Positions 30,427-43,200 of a DNA stretch of 64,000 nucleotides are shown here, piece after piece. Each line of letters begins with the position of its first letter. Within the stretch, counting starts at the first letter, position 1. The stretch comes from Saccharum officinarum (taxonomy: Eukaryota > Streptophyta > Magnoliopsida > Poales > Poaceae): contig CM036154.1 in assembly GCA_020631735.1 (NCBI GenBank), forward strand, positions 310,001-374,000, written 5' to 3'. The translations under genes were made by a program, and so were the position numbers. Under the pieces are notes generated by a model. That model was not told where the DNA came from. It made no database searches and was given only the letters and a program-made list of their open reading frames with translations.

Positions 30427-32400
30427 CTAGTGACTTGGCAACCCATATTTCTTTGGCCTATTCTTGTTTGGGGGACCCAAAAACATGACTTTCATCTTTC
30501 CATTTGAATCTTTTCTTAGCATATAATGAGCATTGAAAGCGAAAGGTCTAGCATGCTTGGGCAAGGGTTGTGGTGGTGGAGTTTTGCATTCATGAGCAAA
30601 GTGACCTTCTTGACCACACTCAACACATCTCTTTGGCTTGGGCTTTGACTTGCTTTGTTGTTGTTGCGCTTTTGCTTTCTTCTCTTGATTTGCCAAGTAC
30701 CCAATACCACTTCTATCCATCTTCATTACGGTGTTCATGAGGAGCTCACTTTGCAAATGTTGGCCTCTTGTGAACTTGCTTAGGCCGGTCTTGAGATGCT
30801 CTTTTCTTGCTTTAGCTTTTTGTTTTCTTCAATGAGTGACTCATTTGTTGGTTGCTTCTCAAGAGCCATCAAACCTTTTAGCTTCTTGTTCTCATTGCAA
30901 GCTTCTCATTTTCACTTATAATCTTGGCATAATCATCATGTTGCTTGACTCAACCACACTCTTGCCTTTGCTACTAGAACCTCTCAATGCTTTCAATGAT
31001 CAAGTCATCACATGATGTAGCTATATCACACTTAACAACATGGTTAGTAGCATCATGTGTCTCAGAGCAAGTTCATTAGCAACCACAAGACTATCATAAT
31101 CAATTTTTATGTGGTATATATGTCCTTTAGAGAATTGTGTCTAGTGATGAGCTCATCATGCTTCTTCTCAAGTTTATCATGTTGATCTTTAAGCTCTTTA
31201 TAGGAGGTTTTGAGTTCCTTGAGAGTGGAAGACATCACTTCATTTTGAACTCTAACTCACCACTAGTCTTTTGAATATTTTCAAGCTTTGATGAGAGTGA
31301 TTCATTTTCATTTTGAAGATCATCATTTTCACTTCTAGTTCTTCTTATGATTTTAGTGTATTTGTTTAACAATTTTACAAGTTCATCATAAGAAGGTGAG
31401 TCATATTCATCATCACTATCACTATCGTCATCATCATCACTATCATGGTTTTGTACCTTTCGTTCACTCTTGGCCATAAGGCATAGGTGAGTAGTGGACG
31501 ATGATGGTGAAGGAGGTGGTGAAGGTGGTGATGAAGATGTGGTGAAGATGATGGCCCCATCACAAATGCGGCAACCTTCTCTTTCTCATCATTGCTTTCA
31601 TCTTCGGAGGACTCACATGATGATTCAATGTCGGTGAGCCAATCACCAACAATGTAAGCCTTTCTCCCTTCTTTTTCTTGTGGAACTCCTTCTTTTTGCC
31701 ATCCTTCTTCTTGTATGGCTTGTTCCTCTTCTTCTCTTCTTCTTCATCACTTGAATCATTTTTCTTGCCCTTGTTTTTGTTCTTGTACTTGTCTTTTGGT
31801 GGTCTAGGGCATTGATGAGCTAGATGACCAAGTTCACCACAATTGTAGCAATCCATCTCCGAGATTGGCTTTCTCTTGCTACTTGTGAAGAATTTCTTCT
31901 TCTTGCCATCGAACTTGATGCCACTCTTGTTAAGCTTCTTTAACATCTTGGTGGTCTTTCTCACCATGAGTGCAAGTGATTCATCATCAACATCACTATC
32001 ACTTGAGCTTTCTTGCACCATCATGGCTTGGCCTTTCACTTCTTCTTGTCATGACTAGCTTTGAAGGCCAAGTCTTTCTTCTTGGAAGATGATGAGCCCT
32101 CTTCCGGAGTGATATGCATGTACATCTCATGAGCATTGATTTTCCCCAAAACTTGCGTTGGTGTTGCGGTGGAAAGATCACTTTGGTGAAGCACGGTGAC
32201 AATATGTCCATACTTCTCAACGGGAAGCACACTCAAGATCCTCCTTGCAACATCCGATTGACTCATTTTGTGAGCCCAAGAGCATTGAGGTCCTCTACAA
32301 GAACATTCAAGCGAGTGTACATGTCATTAGCACTTTCTTTGGGAAGCATCTCAAAAGAATTAATTTTCTTTAAGGCTATGTGATAGCGTTCCTCACGCTC
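30427..32400 (-). pseudogene. Sirevirus gag with two zinc knuckles
   Basis: Read right to left: capsid sequence with VARRILSVLPVEKYGHIVTV (32036-32266); a Lys-rich stretch with CCHC knuckle CYNCGELGHLAHQCP (31808-31850); an acidic Asp/Ser-rich part and a coiled coil (LQNENESLSSKLENIQK, 31235-31477). A second CCHC knuckle, CVECGQEGHFAHEC, lies at 30586-30627. The long coiled coil between two knuckles fits the extended gag of Sireviruses (Maximus lineage). Several frameshifts break the frame. Confidence 0.8.
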
Positions 32401-32745
32401 ACTCTTAGTTCCCTCATGGAGAGCACAAAGATTTTCCACAATTCATGAGCGTTCTTTGCATTACGCACGCGATTGAAGATATCTTTGCCTAAGCCCCGGT
32501 AGAGTGCATTTTTGGCCTTTGCATTCCACCGGTCGTACTTCTCCTCGTCACCCACTTGGGTTAGCGGGATCCCTTATGGGGGGAAGCCCTTCGGTTGCGG
32601 CTCTAAGCACCCAACATCTATGGCTTCGAGGTACGCCTCCATACGAATTTTCCAATATGGAAAATCGTCTCCCTCAAAAGTGGGAGGTGGTCCTTCCCAT
32701 TAGACATCTTGCTCTAGGCGGTAAAGCCTAAAAGTAGAGCAACAC

Positions 32746-32758
32746 GGCTCTGATACCA
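32746..32758 (-). promoter_or_regulatory. Sirevirus primer binding site
   Basis: On the minus strand this reads TGGTATCAGAGCC, the initiator tRNA-Met primer site, two bases from the LTR end at 32761. It fixes the element as minus-strand. Confidence 0.9.
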
Positions 32759-32760
32759 AT

Positions 32761-34319
32761 TGAAAGGATCAAGATGCCCAAGAGGGGGGGTGAATTGGGC
32801 TTTTCTAAAAATAAAAGCAAGAATAAATCCTACAAGCTGAAATTCACCCCTAGTGTCTACTTGTGTTCCTAGTGAGTCTCGATACAAAGTTTTGCACCCT
32901 AGTTTCCAAACCTAGTCTAGCATGGCAAGTCTAGGAATGTAAACAAGCAATGTAAGTAAATACGAGAAAGTAAATGCTTGAATGTAAAGGGGCAAGGAAC
33001 ACGGCGATGTTTTTCCGAGGTATCGGAGAGTCGCCATCCCCACTAGTCCTCGTTGGAGCACCCGCGCAAGGGTGTCGCTCCCCTTGATCCGCGCAAGGAT
33101 CAAGTGCTCTCTACGGGTTGATTCTTCGACACTCCGTCGCGGCGAATCACCCACAACCGCTCACAAGATGAGTTGGGTCATCCACAAGCTCCGCCGGATG
33201 AACACCAACTCCAATCACCACCAAGCCGTCTAGGTGATGGCGATCACCAAGAGTAACAAGCTAGAACTCTCACTTGACCTCTACGAGCCTAAATGAGAAA
33301 GTGGATGCACACTTGTTACTCTCTAATCTCTAGTGAGGAACTCACAAGCTTTAATTCTCAAATCTCTATCCTCACTAGAGCTCTTGCACTACCTTGCACT
33401 TCAAAGGTGTTTATCAGCTGATCAAATGAGCAAGAGACCTCTAAAAGAGGTGGTGGGGATGTATTTATACACCCCACAGACGAAACGAACCGTTACCTGC
33501 TGACTCAGCAAAACTCGAGCTGACCGGACGCGCCGGTCGTACTGACCGGACGCGCCGGTCGCTCGTAACGGTCAAAACCGAAAAACACCTAAATGACGGA
33601 CGCGCCGGTCAGGGGTGACCGGACGCGTCCGATCGTGCGTGGAGCTTGCTGTACTCGCACCGGACGCGCTACCACGTCCGATGGGTGATGACCGGACGCG
33701 TCCGGTCGTCTCAGACCTTACTGGACTATGACCGGACGCGCCGATCACACCCAGGTCGCGTCCGATCGGGTGTTTCCCTTAAGTGACACGTGTTGACTTC
33801 TGACCACCGCGTCCGGTCCTCGCGAGGACCGCGTCCGGTGCTCAGAGCAGAAACCCCAGCCGCGGAACTGAACTGACCGGACGCGTCCGGTCATCCCGAG
33901 GACCGCGTCCGGTCACTGGAAAACAACCCGAAACTCTCCGAAAAGCGTCACAACTTGAACCAAGTTGCTCCCAACTGAACTTTGAGCTATTCTAGAGCTG
34001 CCTAGCGCCAAGTTTAACAAGTGTGCACCACACCTAAACATAGGACTCGCCTAGGTCAAGCTACCCGCTCATGCCCCCCTTTATAGTACGGCCAAAAGAG
34101 AAAAACGAAGATCCTAACGACTATTCCAAATGTCTCTCAACACCTCGACATCCGAAACTAACCGTCCTTAATCTTGACGTCACTCTTTTGAAAACCGAAA
34201 CGATTTCCATCAAGGGGCATGAATACCATGGTGCCCAAAGCAGTTAAAACCTCCATGACCTAACTTATCAGAGTTTCTGCAAAACACACGTTAGTCATGG
34301 TAATAAAGCGTTGTTATCA
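32761..34319 (-). mobile_element. Sirevirus 5' LTR, 1559 bp, rich in palindromes
   Basis: On the minus strand it begins TGATAACAACGC and ends GATCCTTTCA, next to the PBS. The LTR end has a CCCCCC tract (AATTCACCCCCCTCTTGGG) as in Sireviruses. Between about 33515 and 33920 lie many GACCGGACGCG(T/C)CCGGTC-like palindromes. It inserted inside the LINE-ORF1-like frame to its right; the flank beyond is ATTGC (34320-34324). Confidence 0.88.
33515..33920. repeat. Cluster of CCGGACGCGTCCGG-type palindromes in the Sirevirus LTR
   Basis: About a dozen full or half sites of the form ACCGGACGCGYCCGGT occur in 400 bp, some perfect (GACCGGACGCGTCCGGTC near 33691 and 33874) and some mutated by one or two bases. 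Spacing is irregular, so it is not a simple tandem array. CG density is far above that of the flanks. Confidence 0.9.
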
Positions 34320-35059
34320 ATTGCCGAAACCAAACCTTGGGGCCTAGATGCTTTCAGGCGCCACCGTTGGCGGCTCTGAACCTGGTGGAACCCCTCCGCA
34401 TCCGGCGCACCAAACGCGCGTGCCGGGTGGGTGGCCGGGGAGCGCCGCCGGCCAACACCAGTCACAGCGGGCAGGCGGGAGCCGTGCAGGGGGCCCACGA
34501 CCGGCGGGAGGGAGGCACTGGCGGCCGCCATGAAGCCGTCAGGGTTCCTGCGGCGACGGCGGCGCGGGCGTCTGCGGCGCCCGCCGCCAGCCACGACCGT
34601 CCTGCCCCTGTCGTCCGCCGGAGGCGAATCCAGCTCGGAGTCGTAGTCGGAAGCCTCAGAATCCGTGAAGGATAGTTTCTCGCCGTACCCATGGGAGCCC
34701 GAGAGACCGTCGGTGAGGGGGCCATTGTCGAAGTCATCCCCCAGATGCGAGGCGCCCCCAAGAAAGGCGCCGGAGTTGAGCTCTATCGATGCCGCGAGCT
34801 CCGCCTCTTCAACTGCATCTGCCCAGGAGCGGCGGGCAGAGGACCCGTGCTCCATTTCACAGATCCAGGGGGCCCACCGAACGGGCCCGGATCCGCCGAA
34901 GGGGGGCGTCGGCGGTGCGGCAGCGGCGCCCGGAGGGCGACGGGCGGAGAAATGGGGGAGAACGGGAGTTGCGGGGGTAGGGGAAGGGGGGGATGAGGCG
35001 GAGGGGGTACGTCTGCGGGAACGGATCTGGGGGCTGCGGGGCCTGGGCGGCACCGGCAC
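34320..35059 (-). pseudogene. LINE ORF1-like coding fragment, cut by the Sirevirus
   Basis: A minus-strand open frame of about 245 codons: Pro/Arg-rich start, then EHGSSARRSWADAVEEAEL, acidic SEASDYDSELDSPP, an Arg-rich run, and EGFHQVQSRQRWRLK at the end. The last motif usually precedes a CCHC knuckle in grass LINE ORF1/DUF4283-type proteins (from memory), but here the Sirevirus LTR interrupts. An ATG near 34855 (MEHGSSARRSW) is an alternative start. GC content is very high. Confidence 0.5.
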
Positions 35060-35237
35060 GGGGGCTGTGGGTGGCGGGGCCGGGGTGGCCGCCGGCGCAG
35101 AGGGCGGAGCTCACCCAGCTATTTCCCTCGGTGACGTACCCAGCTATTTCCCACATCAAAGATTCTGGATCCTAATCCAACTTAATAACGGAGAACCCTT
35201 GGTAAAATGTATCCTAATTCCTAGCTGGACATAACCT

Positions 35238-35872
35238 AAACCTTTTTATCCCAAACTGAATCTGACATAAACATGAAAACCTGTTAAGCAGTACATCTGA
35301 AGGTCTACAGTGCAGGCCAGTATCATCACACTAACAAAATTACAAGGGTAAAGAAGTTAATTTAGTCAGATCATGAAACATATGGAGAACAAGCATGAGA
35401 ACAAATTGCCATAACAAAAGCTCTTTTTGGCTCAAGTAAAGTCTAGTGAATATCTCAACATAAGGTCAATTGGGGTATGGATATGTAAATTATCAGTTTT
35501 CCCAGAAGATCCACAACACCATCTTGGTTCTTACTATCATAAGTGGCTGAGACCAAAACCTTTTTATCCCAACCTAAATCTGACTCAAACATGAAAACTT
35601 GTTAACAGTTGAAAAAGTGTACATCTGAAGGTCTACTATGCAGGCCAGTATGTTGACGCTAACAAAATTGCAAGGGTAAATCAGTTCAATCAAAGGAAGA
35701 TATATGAAGAACCAGGCATGAGAACAAATTGCCCCCACGAAAGTTCTTATTTAGTCTCGTGAACATGTCAACATAAGGTTTCGTGCAAATTGTTGGTTTT
35801 CCCAGAAGATCCACGGTATCACTGTGGTTCATCAATCATCATCAGACAATAATATTTCATAAGTGGCTGAGA
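35238..35872. repeat. Diverged tandem duplication, 318-bp units
   Basis: AAACCTTTTTATCCCAA...CATGAAAAC...ACATCTGAAGGTCTAC...TTTTCCCAGAAGATCCAC...CATAAGTGGCTGAGA occurs at 35238-35552 and again at 35556-35872, with several small indels. No coding frame is present. It sits where the 3' part of the ACR2-like gene would be expected. Confidence 0.85.
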
Positions 35873-36013
35873 GCCTGAGAACTGTGCTAAAGTGAATCAA
35901 TCCAACCTAGATGCGGTGAGCATCTTACGCATCTTTTGTCTAGGAAATCAGATTCCTAAGTACAGCGAACGGGGCAGAGTAATTGAGAGAAGCGAGGGCG
36001 GAGGATCTGGGAC

Positions 36014-36394
36014 CTGGCTCAGCGCGCAGTGGAAAACGAGGGTGTCCTTGCCGCTGGCGGCCCGAGCCAGCTCCGGCATCCGCGCCTCGAAGCTGCCCGC
36101 TGGCGAAGTGGTGCGAACCCGCGACGTGAGCCTGGTAGCTCCTCTCCTCATCCCTTCCGTTTTGATTCAATTCCCCCGACAGCAACGGTGAAGAGGAAGG
36201 AAACAAAAATCAGTCTCCAAATCCAAATCGGCGAGGCGTAGGACAGGACAGCCGAGGTGGCCCGCGCGCGCGTACCTGACGTCGATGATGGCGAGGCGGG
36301 TATTGCCTCGCGCCATGGACACCAGCTTCGCCGCCGAAACGTACGACACGCTCCGCAGCTTCGCCGCCGAAACGTACGACACGCTCCGCGCCAT
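36014..36394 (-). pseudogene. ACR2: ACR2/CDC25-like arsenate reductase (rhodanese domain), truncated and frameshifted
   Basis: Exon 1 (36394-36276) encodes MARSVSYVSAAKL, a duplicated 11-residue block, then VSMARGNTRLAIIDVR, ending at a GT donor. Exon 2 (36153-36014) gives DEERSYQAHVAGSHHFASG and, in another frame, FEARMPELARAA and KDTLVFHCALSQ. The HC-x-x-S segment is the start of the CDC25/rhodanese catalytic loop of plant arsenate reductases, which reduce arsenate to arsenite. A single extra G (GCGGGC for GCGGC) near 36087-36090 shifts the frame. The exon with the rest of the active-site loop and the C terminus is not found; a tandem repeat and a LINE fragment lie there. It is divergent from the RFWD3-like gene. 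Confidence 0.8.
36323..36388 (-). repeat. Perfect 33-bp tandem duplication in ACR2-like exon 1
   Basis: Units 36323-36355 and 36356-36388 are identical. In frame they duplicate RSVSYVSAAKL, so this event alone would not break the protein. Confidence 0.92.
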
Positions 36395-37283
36395 CCCGTT
36401 CCCAACCCTCACTGCTCGCCGTCGGTCGGTCAGGCAAAAGAATCAGAAGTCATGGCCCTCCTTTTTTCTCGGTGATGAAAAATGAATTTTACGATTCTAG
36501 TTTTTAGAGTATATAAAAATCTTATATTCCAGTGTATCTTTTTTAAGCAAAATTTTCAATTGTATCAGGCCGCATACCGTACCTGGCCCAAGAACAGCTA
36601 GCGAACGCTGCTTACTTGACCTGGCCCAAGAGCAGCCAGTTAACGCTGCATACCGGACAACCCAAAGAAGAGCAGCTAGCGAACCCAAACAAGAGCAGCT
36701 AGCGAACTGGACCAAAATTTGCTGCTTTAGCGAATTGGCAGGGGCCGCGCGAACGCGTACCCCCTCTACCACAAATTATAACGTCCACTCTACCACTTGG
36801 GGAGATGGTAAGCCAACGCACCCACCAAGTGGTCCACTCTCCCACTTGGGGAGATGGTAAGCCAACGCACCCACCAAGTGCAATGTGAGCCATTGACCTA
36901 GGCCACGGGCCTTCGTGATCGCCCGTCGACTCCGTCTAGGTAAGTATGTTGCAACGAGGGCCGGGGCGCTGGTTATGTAGCCTCCTCCCGCGTCCCACCC
37001 AGCTTCAGGCGGCGAGGTGGGACTAATCGAAACGCGCTTCACCCCAGTCAGGCAGTCACCCTGCCGGCTGCCGCGCGAGCGCAAGCGCTGGTTCTGCCGT
37101 CGGTTCGTTATTTTGATGGGCTGGTTCCTGCAGCCAGCCCATGAAATTTTCCGACTCGTGCGCGCCAACCTTTTCGTTGCTCGCTCACCGACCGGCGCCA
37201 CCGCTTCCGAAATCTTTCCCCAAAATTCATTCCCTCTGCCGCTCTCCAATCCGGTCGTGGCGAAAGCTCGGCCACCCAACCCA
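36395..37283. other. Divergent intergenic region between ACR2-like and RFWD3-like genes
   Basis: Contains degenerate repeats of GAGCAGCTAGCGAAC (36590-36710) and a 49-bp near-perfect tandem pair at 36783-36880. The GC-rich part from 36900 probably holds the RFWD3-like promoter and 5' UTR. No clear TATA box is seen. Confidence 0.5.
36783..36880. repeat. Tandem duplication, two 49-bp units
   Basis: GTCCACTCT(A/C)CCACTTGGGG... starts 36783 and 36832 and runs 49 bp each with one mismatch. Each unit contains CCACTTGG and CCAAGTGG, mutually inverted, so each can form a hairpin. Confidence 0.9.
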
Positions 37284-40200
37284 ATGCCGTCGGGGTCGGG
37301 CTCCCGGTCCCGGGGCAGGCGGCCGCGGCCACGGCCGGCCGCAGAGGTGGCTGCTCCCCCAGTTGTACAAGTGAGCTCGTCCGGCTCGGGTGAGGAAGGG
37401 AGCGATGAGGAGGAGGAGGGGAGCGAGGGATCCGGTGACGGCGCGAGGGGCCGGGGCGGCTCGGCCAACGAGGATAAGGCGGCGGAGAGCGAAGGCCAGG
37501 CGGAGGACCCGTGCCTTCCGAGCTGCCCCATTTGTATGGTCGCGTGGACCGCCGATGGCGCGCATCGCGTGAGGTGAGAAGCAATTGTATATTTCAGTGA
37601 ATTTGTGGATTTGCGGACCAGCTCGTTGTCTCGCGTGGTTCACAACTTCTAATGATTCGCTGATCTAGTACCTGTGTGGTGTAGGTTGACTGAAACTATG
37701 AATTTCGGAATAAGCAGGTTACTATGGTTTCTAACCAGTCGCTATTTATGTTTTAGATGGTGACCCCTTTTGATTCATGAGCACTGTAATTGGGTGTAGT
37801 ATGAGTTAATCTCTAGGAGTGCACAATTGCTATGTGCCTAGAAGTCTCTGGATCTGAATATAACTGCATTAACTCGCTGGAGATTACTTGAGCATGTCAC
37901 TTTCATAAAAACGCTACAAATTGTGTGCAAAGAGAAATAACATTAATTTTATGATTTGTACCTGTATTTTTTTTTAAGCCTGATTTGTACTTGTATTGCT
38001 ATTCTAGAAAAGGGGTTATCGTCTGAATAGTATGCAAGCGAATGGTCGTCTAACTAGTATGCAAGTGAATGGTCTTGGTTCCATTAGTCCGCTAGCCTAG
38101 TGATTTATAGGGGATAAGGGCATGAAGCATGTGAAGGGCCACGGATTTTATTATTATTTTCGTATCATTAGGGCATCTAGAAAATTGCTACTGATGCAAA
38201 GACAGCTTATCATTCGTTAGGATTTTGCTGATTTGTTGGCCTATACCTGCTTATATTCATATCATTCTGAGTGGAGGATCTTAAATTGCTAACTGTGTGA
38301 TATTCCACATCTAGTTGCATCCCTTGTGGGCATGTTTATGGCAGACATTGCTTAGAGACGTGGTTAGTGCAGTACGGCAAGAAAAAGGCACCGGTATGCT
38401 GGCTATTGAGCTCAGAATAATACTGTTGTTTTGGGGATTCATCTGATTGATCAGATTCATTGTTTATACTTACTCAGTGTCCTCAATGTGGCAAGAGATA
38501 TACACAGAGCAACATCATCAACCTCTATGTACCAGAGATTGATGTTCCCAGTAATGATCTTGAAAAGGTTAGTTGTGCTTTTTTGCTTTCCTTGGAGGTA
38601 TTTGTGAGTTGTGGCCATCTAGTGATGCTTGTTTGATTCATGCAGCAAGTATTGTACTTGAGAGAGAGAAATGAATCTCTTGAGAAGCAAGTAAGCTCCC
38701 TCTTTTGTACAATCTATGTTTCTTCTTTAAGCTGGCATTAGGGTCATTCTGTCCTGGAGCAATTAATACAAGTTGCATATCCTATTCCCAAAGCTTATGC
38801 TTTCTTTATGTTTTCATGCAGCAAGCAAAATTACTTGAGGAGATAAAAGAGTATAAGGTACCTGCGCAAACAAAATATTGTCTGAGTAACCAACAACAAC
38901 AACAACAACAACATAGCCTTTTGTCCCAAGCAAGTTGGGGTAGGCTAGAAATGAAACCCAAAAGAGACGAGAAACAGGGAGACACATAAAGGGACATAAA
39001 GGGCACAAGACAAAAGATGTCACGGTTCAGGCACGTTGATTGCTAATCTCCAAGCGCTCCTGTCCATAGCTAAATCCTTGGGGATATTCCACTCCTTAAG
39101 ATCTCTCTTAACGGACTCGTCCCAAGTTAGTTTAGGTCGACCTCTACCGCTCTTTACATTATCGGCCCGCTTTAGAACTCCACTACGCACCGGCGCCTCA
39201 GGAGGCCTCCGTTGGACATGTCCAAACCATCTCAACCGATGTTGAATCAATTTCTCCTCAATTGGTGCCACCCCAACCCTATCCCGAATATCGTCGTTCC
39301 GTACTCTATCCCTCCTTGTGTGCCCACAACACCAACGCAACATACGCATCTCCGCTACACTCAATTGCTGGACATGTCGCCTTTTTGTAGGCCAACACTC
39401 AGCACCATATAACATCGCCGGACGAATCGCCGTCCTATAGAACTTACCTTTCAGCTTCTGAGGCACCCTTTTGTCACAGAGAACGCCAGAAGCTTGACGC
39501 CATTTCAACCAGCCGGCTGAAATTCTATGCCTAACATCTTCATCAATGTCTCCATCCTTTTGTAGTATCGACCCTAAATACCGAAAAGTATCCTTCTTGG
39601 CCACCACTTGCCCATCGAGGCTAACGTCTCCCTCCTCGTGCCTAGTCGCGCTGAAATCGCACCTCATATACTCGGTCTTAGTCCTACTAAGTCTGAACCC
39701 TTTCGACTCTAACGTGTCCCTCCATAGTTCTAACTTCCTATTAACCCCCGCCCTACTGTCGTCAACTAGCACCACATCATCAGCAAAGAGCATACACCAA
39801 GGGATATCACCTTGTATGTCCCTTGTGACCTCATCCATCACCAAAGCAAATAAATAAGGGCTCAAAGCTGACCCCTGATGCAGTCCTATTTTAATTGGAA
39901 AGTCACTGGTGTCGCCATCACATGTTCGGACAAACGTCACCACATCCCTGTACATATCCTTGATGAGGGTAACGTACTTAGTTGGGACTTTGTGCTTTTC
40001 CAAGGCCCACCACATGACATTTCTCGGTACTTTGTCATATGCCTTCTCGAGGTCAATAAAGACCATGTGCAAGTCCTTCTGCTGCTCCCTATATCTCTCC
40101 ATCAATTGTCGTAATAAGAAAATCGCCTCCATGGTCGACCTACCAGGCATGAACCCAAACTGATTTTGGGTCACATGTGTCACTCTCCTTAGGCGATGCT

Positions 40201-43200
40201 CGATAACCCTCTCCCAGAGCTTCATCGTATGACTCATCAACTTAATCCCACGGTAGTTAGTACAACTTTGAACATCTCCCTTGTTCTTGAAGATAGGTAC
40301 TAATATACTTCTCCTCCATTCTTCAGGCATCTTGTTTGACCGAAAAATAAGGTTAAAAAGCTTAGTTAACCATACTATCGCTCTGGCGCCTAAGTATCTC
40401 CACACCTCAATGGGGATACCATCAGGGCCCATCGCTTTACCTCCCTTCATCCTCTTTAAAGCCTCTCCGATCTCTGCCTCCTGAATTCTCCTCACAAAGC
40501 GTCTGTTGGTATCGTCAAATGAGTCGTCCAACTCAAGGGCAGGACCCTCATTCTCCCCATTAAACAGCTTGTCGAAGTACTCTCTCCATCTGTCCTTGAT
40601 CTCCTCATCCTTCACCAGAAGTCGATCTGTCCCATCTTTGATGCATTTTATTTGGTTGATGTCCCTTGTCTTCCTCTCGCGGATTCTAGCCATCCTATAA
40701 ATGTCCTTCTCCCCTTCCTTCGTGCCTAGCCGCTGATAAAGGCCATCATACGCCTGACCTTTTGCTACACTCACAGCTCGCTTTGCAACCCTCTTCGCTA
40801 TTTTATAGCCCTCATTGTCTGAGTAACCGAATTGACCAATTTTTCTGAGGAAACATGGGTGACTCCTTCTGATGTATTTTGTTACAAATTAAATTGAGCA
40901 ATACTTTCTGTGCATAAACCCTACACACTCAGTAGAGTTTCGTGTTCAATCCTTTATGTTTCCTAATATCACCTGCAGAGGATAATTATGTTGCAACAAA
41001 ATATAATATATGAATCAAGCTCAAAGAGACAGGTAAGCACTAGTATCGCTCAAATTTTAACGATTAATCATTTTAATAGAAGTTTTAATGTTAACATTTT
41101 TACAATGAACTGTGCAGAAAATGACAGAGCAGTCATCAGATGGAATACCAGGGGCAGAGCCAATTGCCTCACTTACAAAGGACATTGACCACAGCAATCC
41201 GTCAAGTTTTGCTCTCCAGGTCTGTTTCAGTGTCGTCTGATTCCCTCTTTCTAGTTCCATTTGATTATATGGCCTAATGTAACTATAGCTGTTTAATGTT
41301 TACTATTACTGATGAAGCATGTGCCTCTTAACATGCCAACTTCAATCATACAGTCAGTGGAACAGCAGCATCACTATAGCAGTAGAGTTATGAAGGAACT
41401 TTGTCATTCACCAACTCACAATTGCAGCATGTTTTGTAGAATGAGTTTTTGGTTGATGGAGCTCGGGTCATGGGTATAGATGCATCCAGTCAGATTATAT
41501 TCACTTCGGGAAGGGCACATGGAGTTGGTGCTGAACACATCCTTACAAAGGTACAAGTCTTAATAGAAGCTTTTGCTTAATGACTTCAGGTGAGTAACAG
41601 TTTTTACAGTAAACTTTTGTTGATTATTCACCTTTCGCAAATCAATTCTTAATTTCAACAGATTAGCATGTTTCATAGACATGGAATGGAGAAGATCTAC
41701 CTCCCTCCTGATACTAAAGCTATTAGGGATATCTGTGTACTGCCTGGGGGTGATGTTGTTTTTGCATCACTGGGCAGGAAGTTGTCTCTTTTCAGGTCTG
41801 TAAATAAAGTGTGCAAGTTTTATTCTTCACTGGTTTCTTGGCTACATTTACTCCGATATCTGACCTTTGTTCGCATGTTTTATATCCTAGCGTGGCCACC
41901 AACAATGTTGTCCTTCAATGTGATCTACCGGTAATTCTTCGACCTTGCAATTTCACAAAACTTGCAACTATTTTTATGCTCTTCATGCTACCAAAAGTAT
42001 ATATTGTCTTTTCTATTACTTAGAACTAGGTATGAGCAAGTCTGTTCCATTTCTATTTGTTCTCTTGTAATAGCTCCAGCTCTTGGATATTGAAAAACGA
42101 TCACTATACATTCACTACATTATGTATTTTAATTTTAAGAAGATCAACGAGTGCTTGGTAATCAGAGCACTTGTTTTTGACAGAGACATGTGTACTTTTT
42201 CCTTAAATTGATTTTAAGGTACTGAAAATAGCTATGAGTTGCTTAAGTAGGAGTAAGTGAACCAGTAAAAATGTGAAATTGTTTATGCTGACCTGCTAAT
42301 CTTCTGTATTGTGATGTCTTGCAGGCTCCTGGTTGGTCCTGTTCAGGGGATTATACTACTTCAACTCATATTTATGCTGGATTACAGGTTTACTTTTTGG
42401 AATGCCTTGTGATTCTTCTAAAGCTTTTGGCGCTCTTTGGAGGGTTCAATAGAAATTCTTTTACTGAATTTTTCAGAATGGCATGCTGTTGGCCTTTGAT
42501 ATTCGCCAAACTTCAGCACCTTTGCATTCTACCATGGGTCTATCAACACACCCAGTTCATACAATACACTGTGCTGTAGATGACAGTGGTTCCAGAAAGG
42601 TTTTTTCTGCTTCTTCTATAGGACCCTGCGTTTGGGATGTGAGCGAAAACAGGTACGCTGTAGTCTGAAAAGTTTGTACCCAATTCGTCAGTTCCTACTG
42701 ATGTGCTTCTCATGGTCTTTGAAACTAGGATTTGGTTATTTGTAGTTCCCATGAGTTTGGGCTCTTTTTTCAGGCCGAGTTTGGTAAGCGGGATGGAAAA
42801 CCATGGGGTCTGCATATCTCTTGCGTGCACCTCTCAATCAAGTGATCTCCTGGTGGCTTCGTACCGCCCGAGAGTTGAGCTGCCAGATGATAGTGCCACA
42901 ACTCAAGCGGCTACACCACAATCACCGGCACTCACTGGTTCAGGAAAGCTAGGATGCCACACACTCCTCAGGAGGACCACCACCACATCCTTTGCCAAGG
43001 ACCATATCTGCAGTGGTAGCGTAAGTGAGTTGCGAATGTCAAAGTCTGCAATCATACCCTGCGGAGGCAATCAGCATCTGTTTGCCTATGGGGATGAGTC
43101 GTTGTACGGAGTCCGGACTTGGCGGCTGCCTTCGTTTCAGAGGTACATCGATCTCAAGCCCCACAGGCAACCAGTCCTTGATCTAAGGTTTGCTGAAAGT

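Noticed and set aside
33515..33920. CRISPR-like array in the Sirevirus LTR
   Set aside because: Repeats are palindromic, irregularly spaced and variable inside a plant LTR; not an array of equal repeats and spacers.
34337..35234. Plus-strand frames of 112-189 codons
   Set aside because: Antisense shadows of the GC-rich LINE ORF1-like frame, with biased Gly/Arg composition and no domain.
38892..38911. CAA microsatellite as an independent repeat
   Set aside because: It is the (TTG)n 3' tail of the minus-strand RTE LINE, next to its target duplication.
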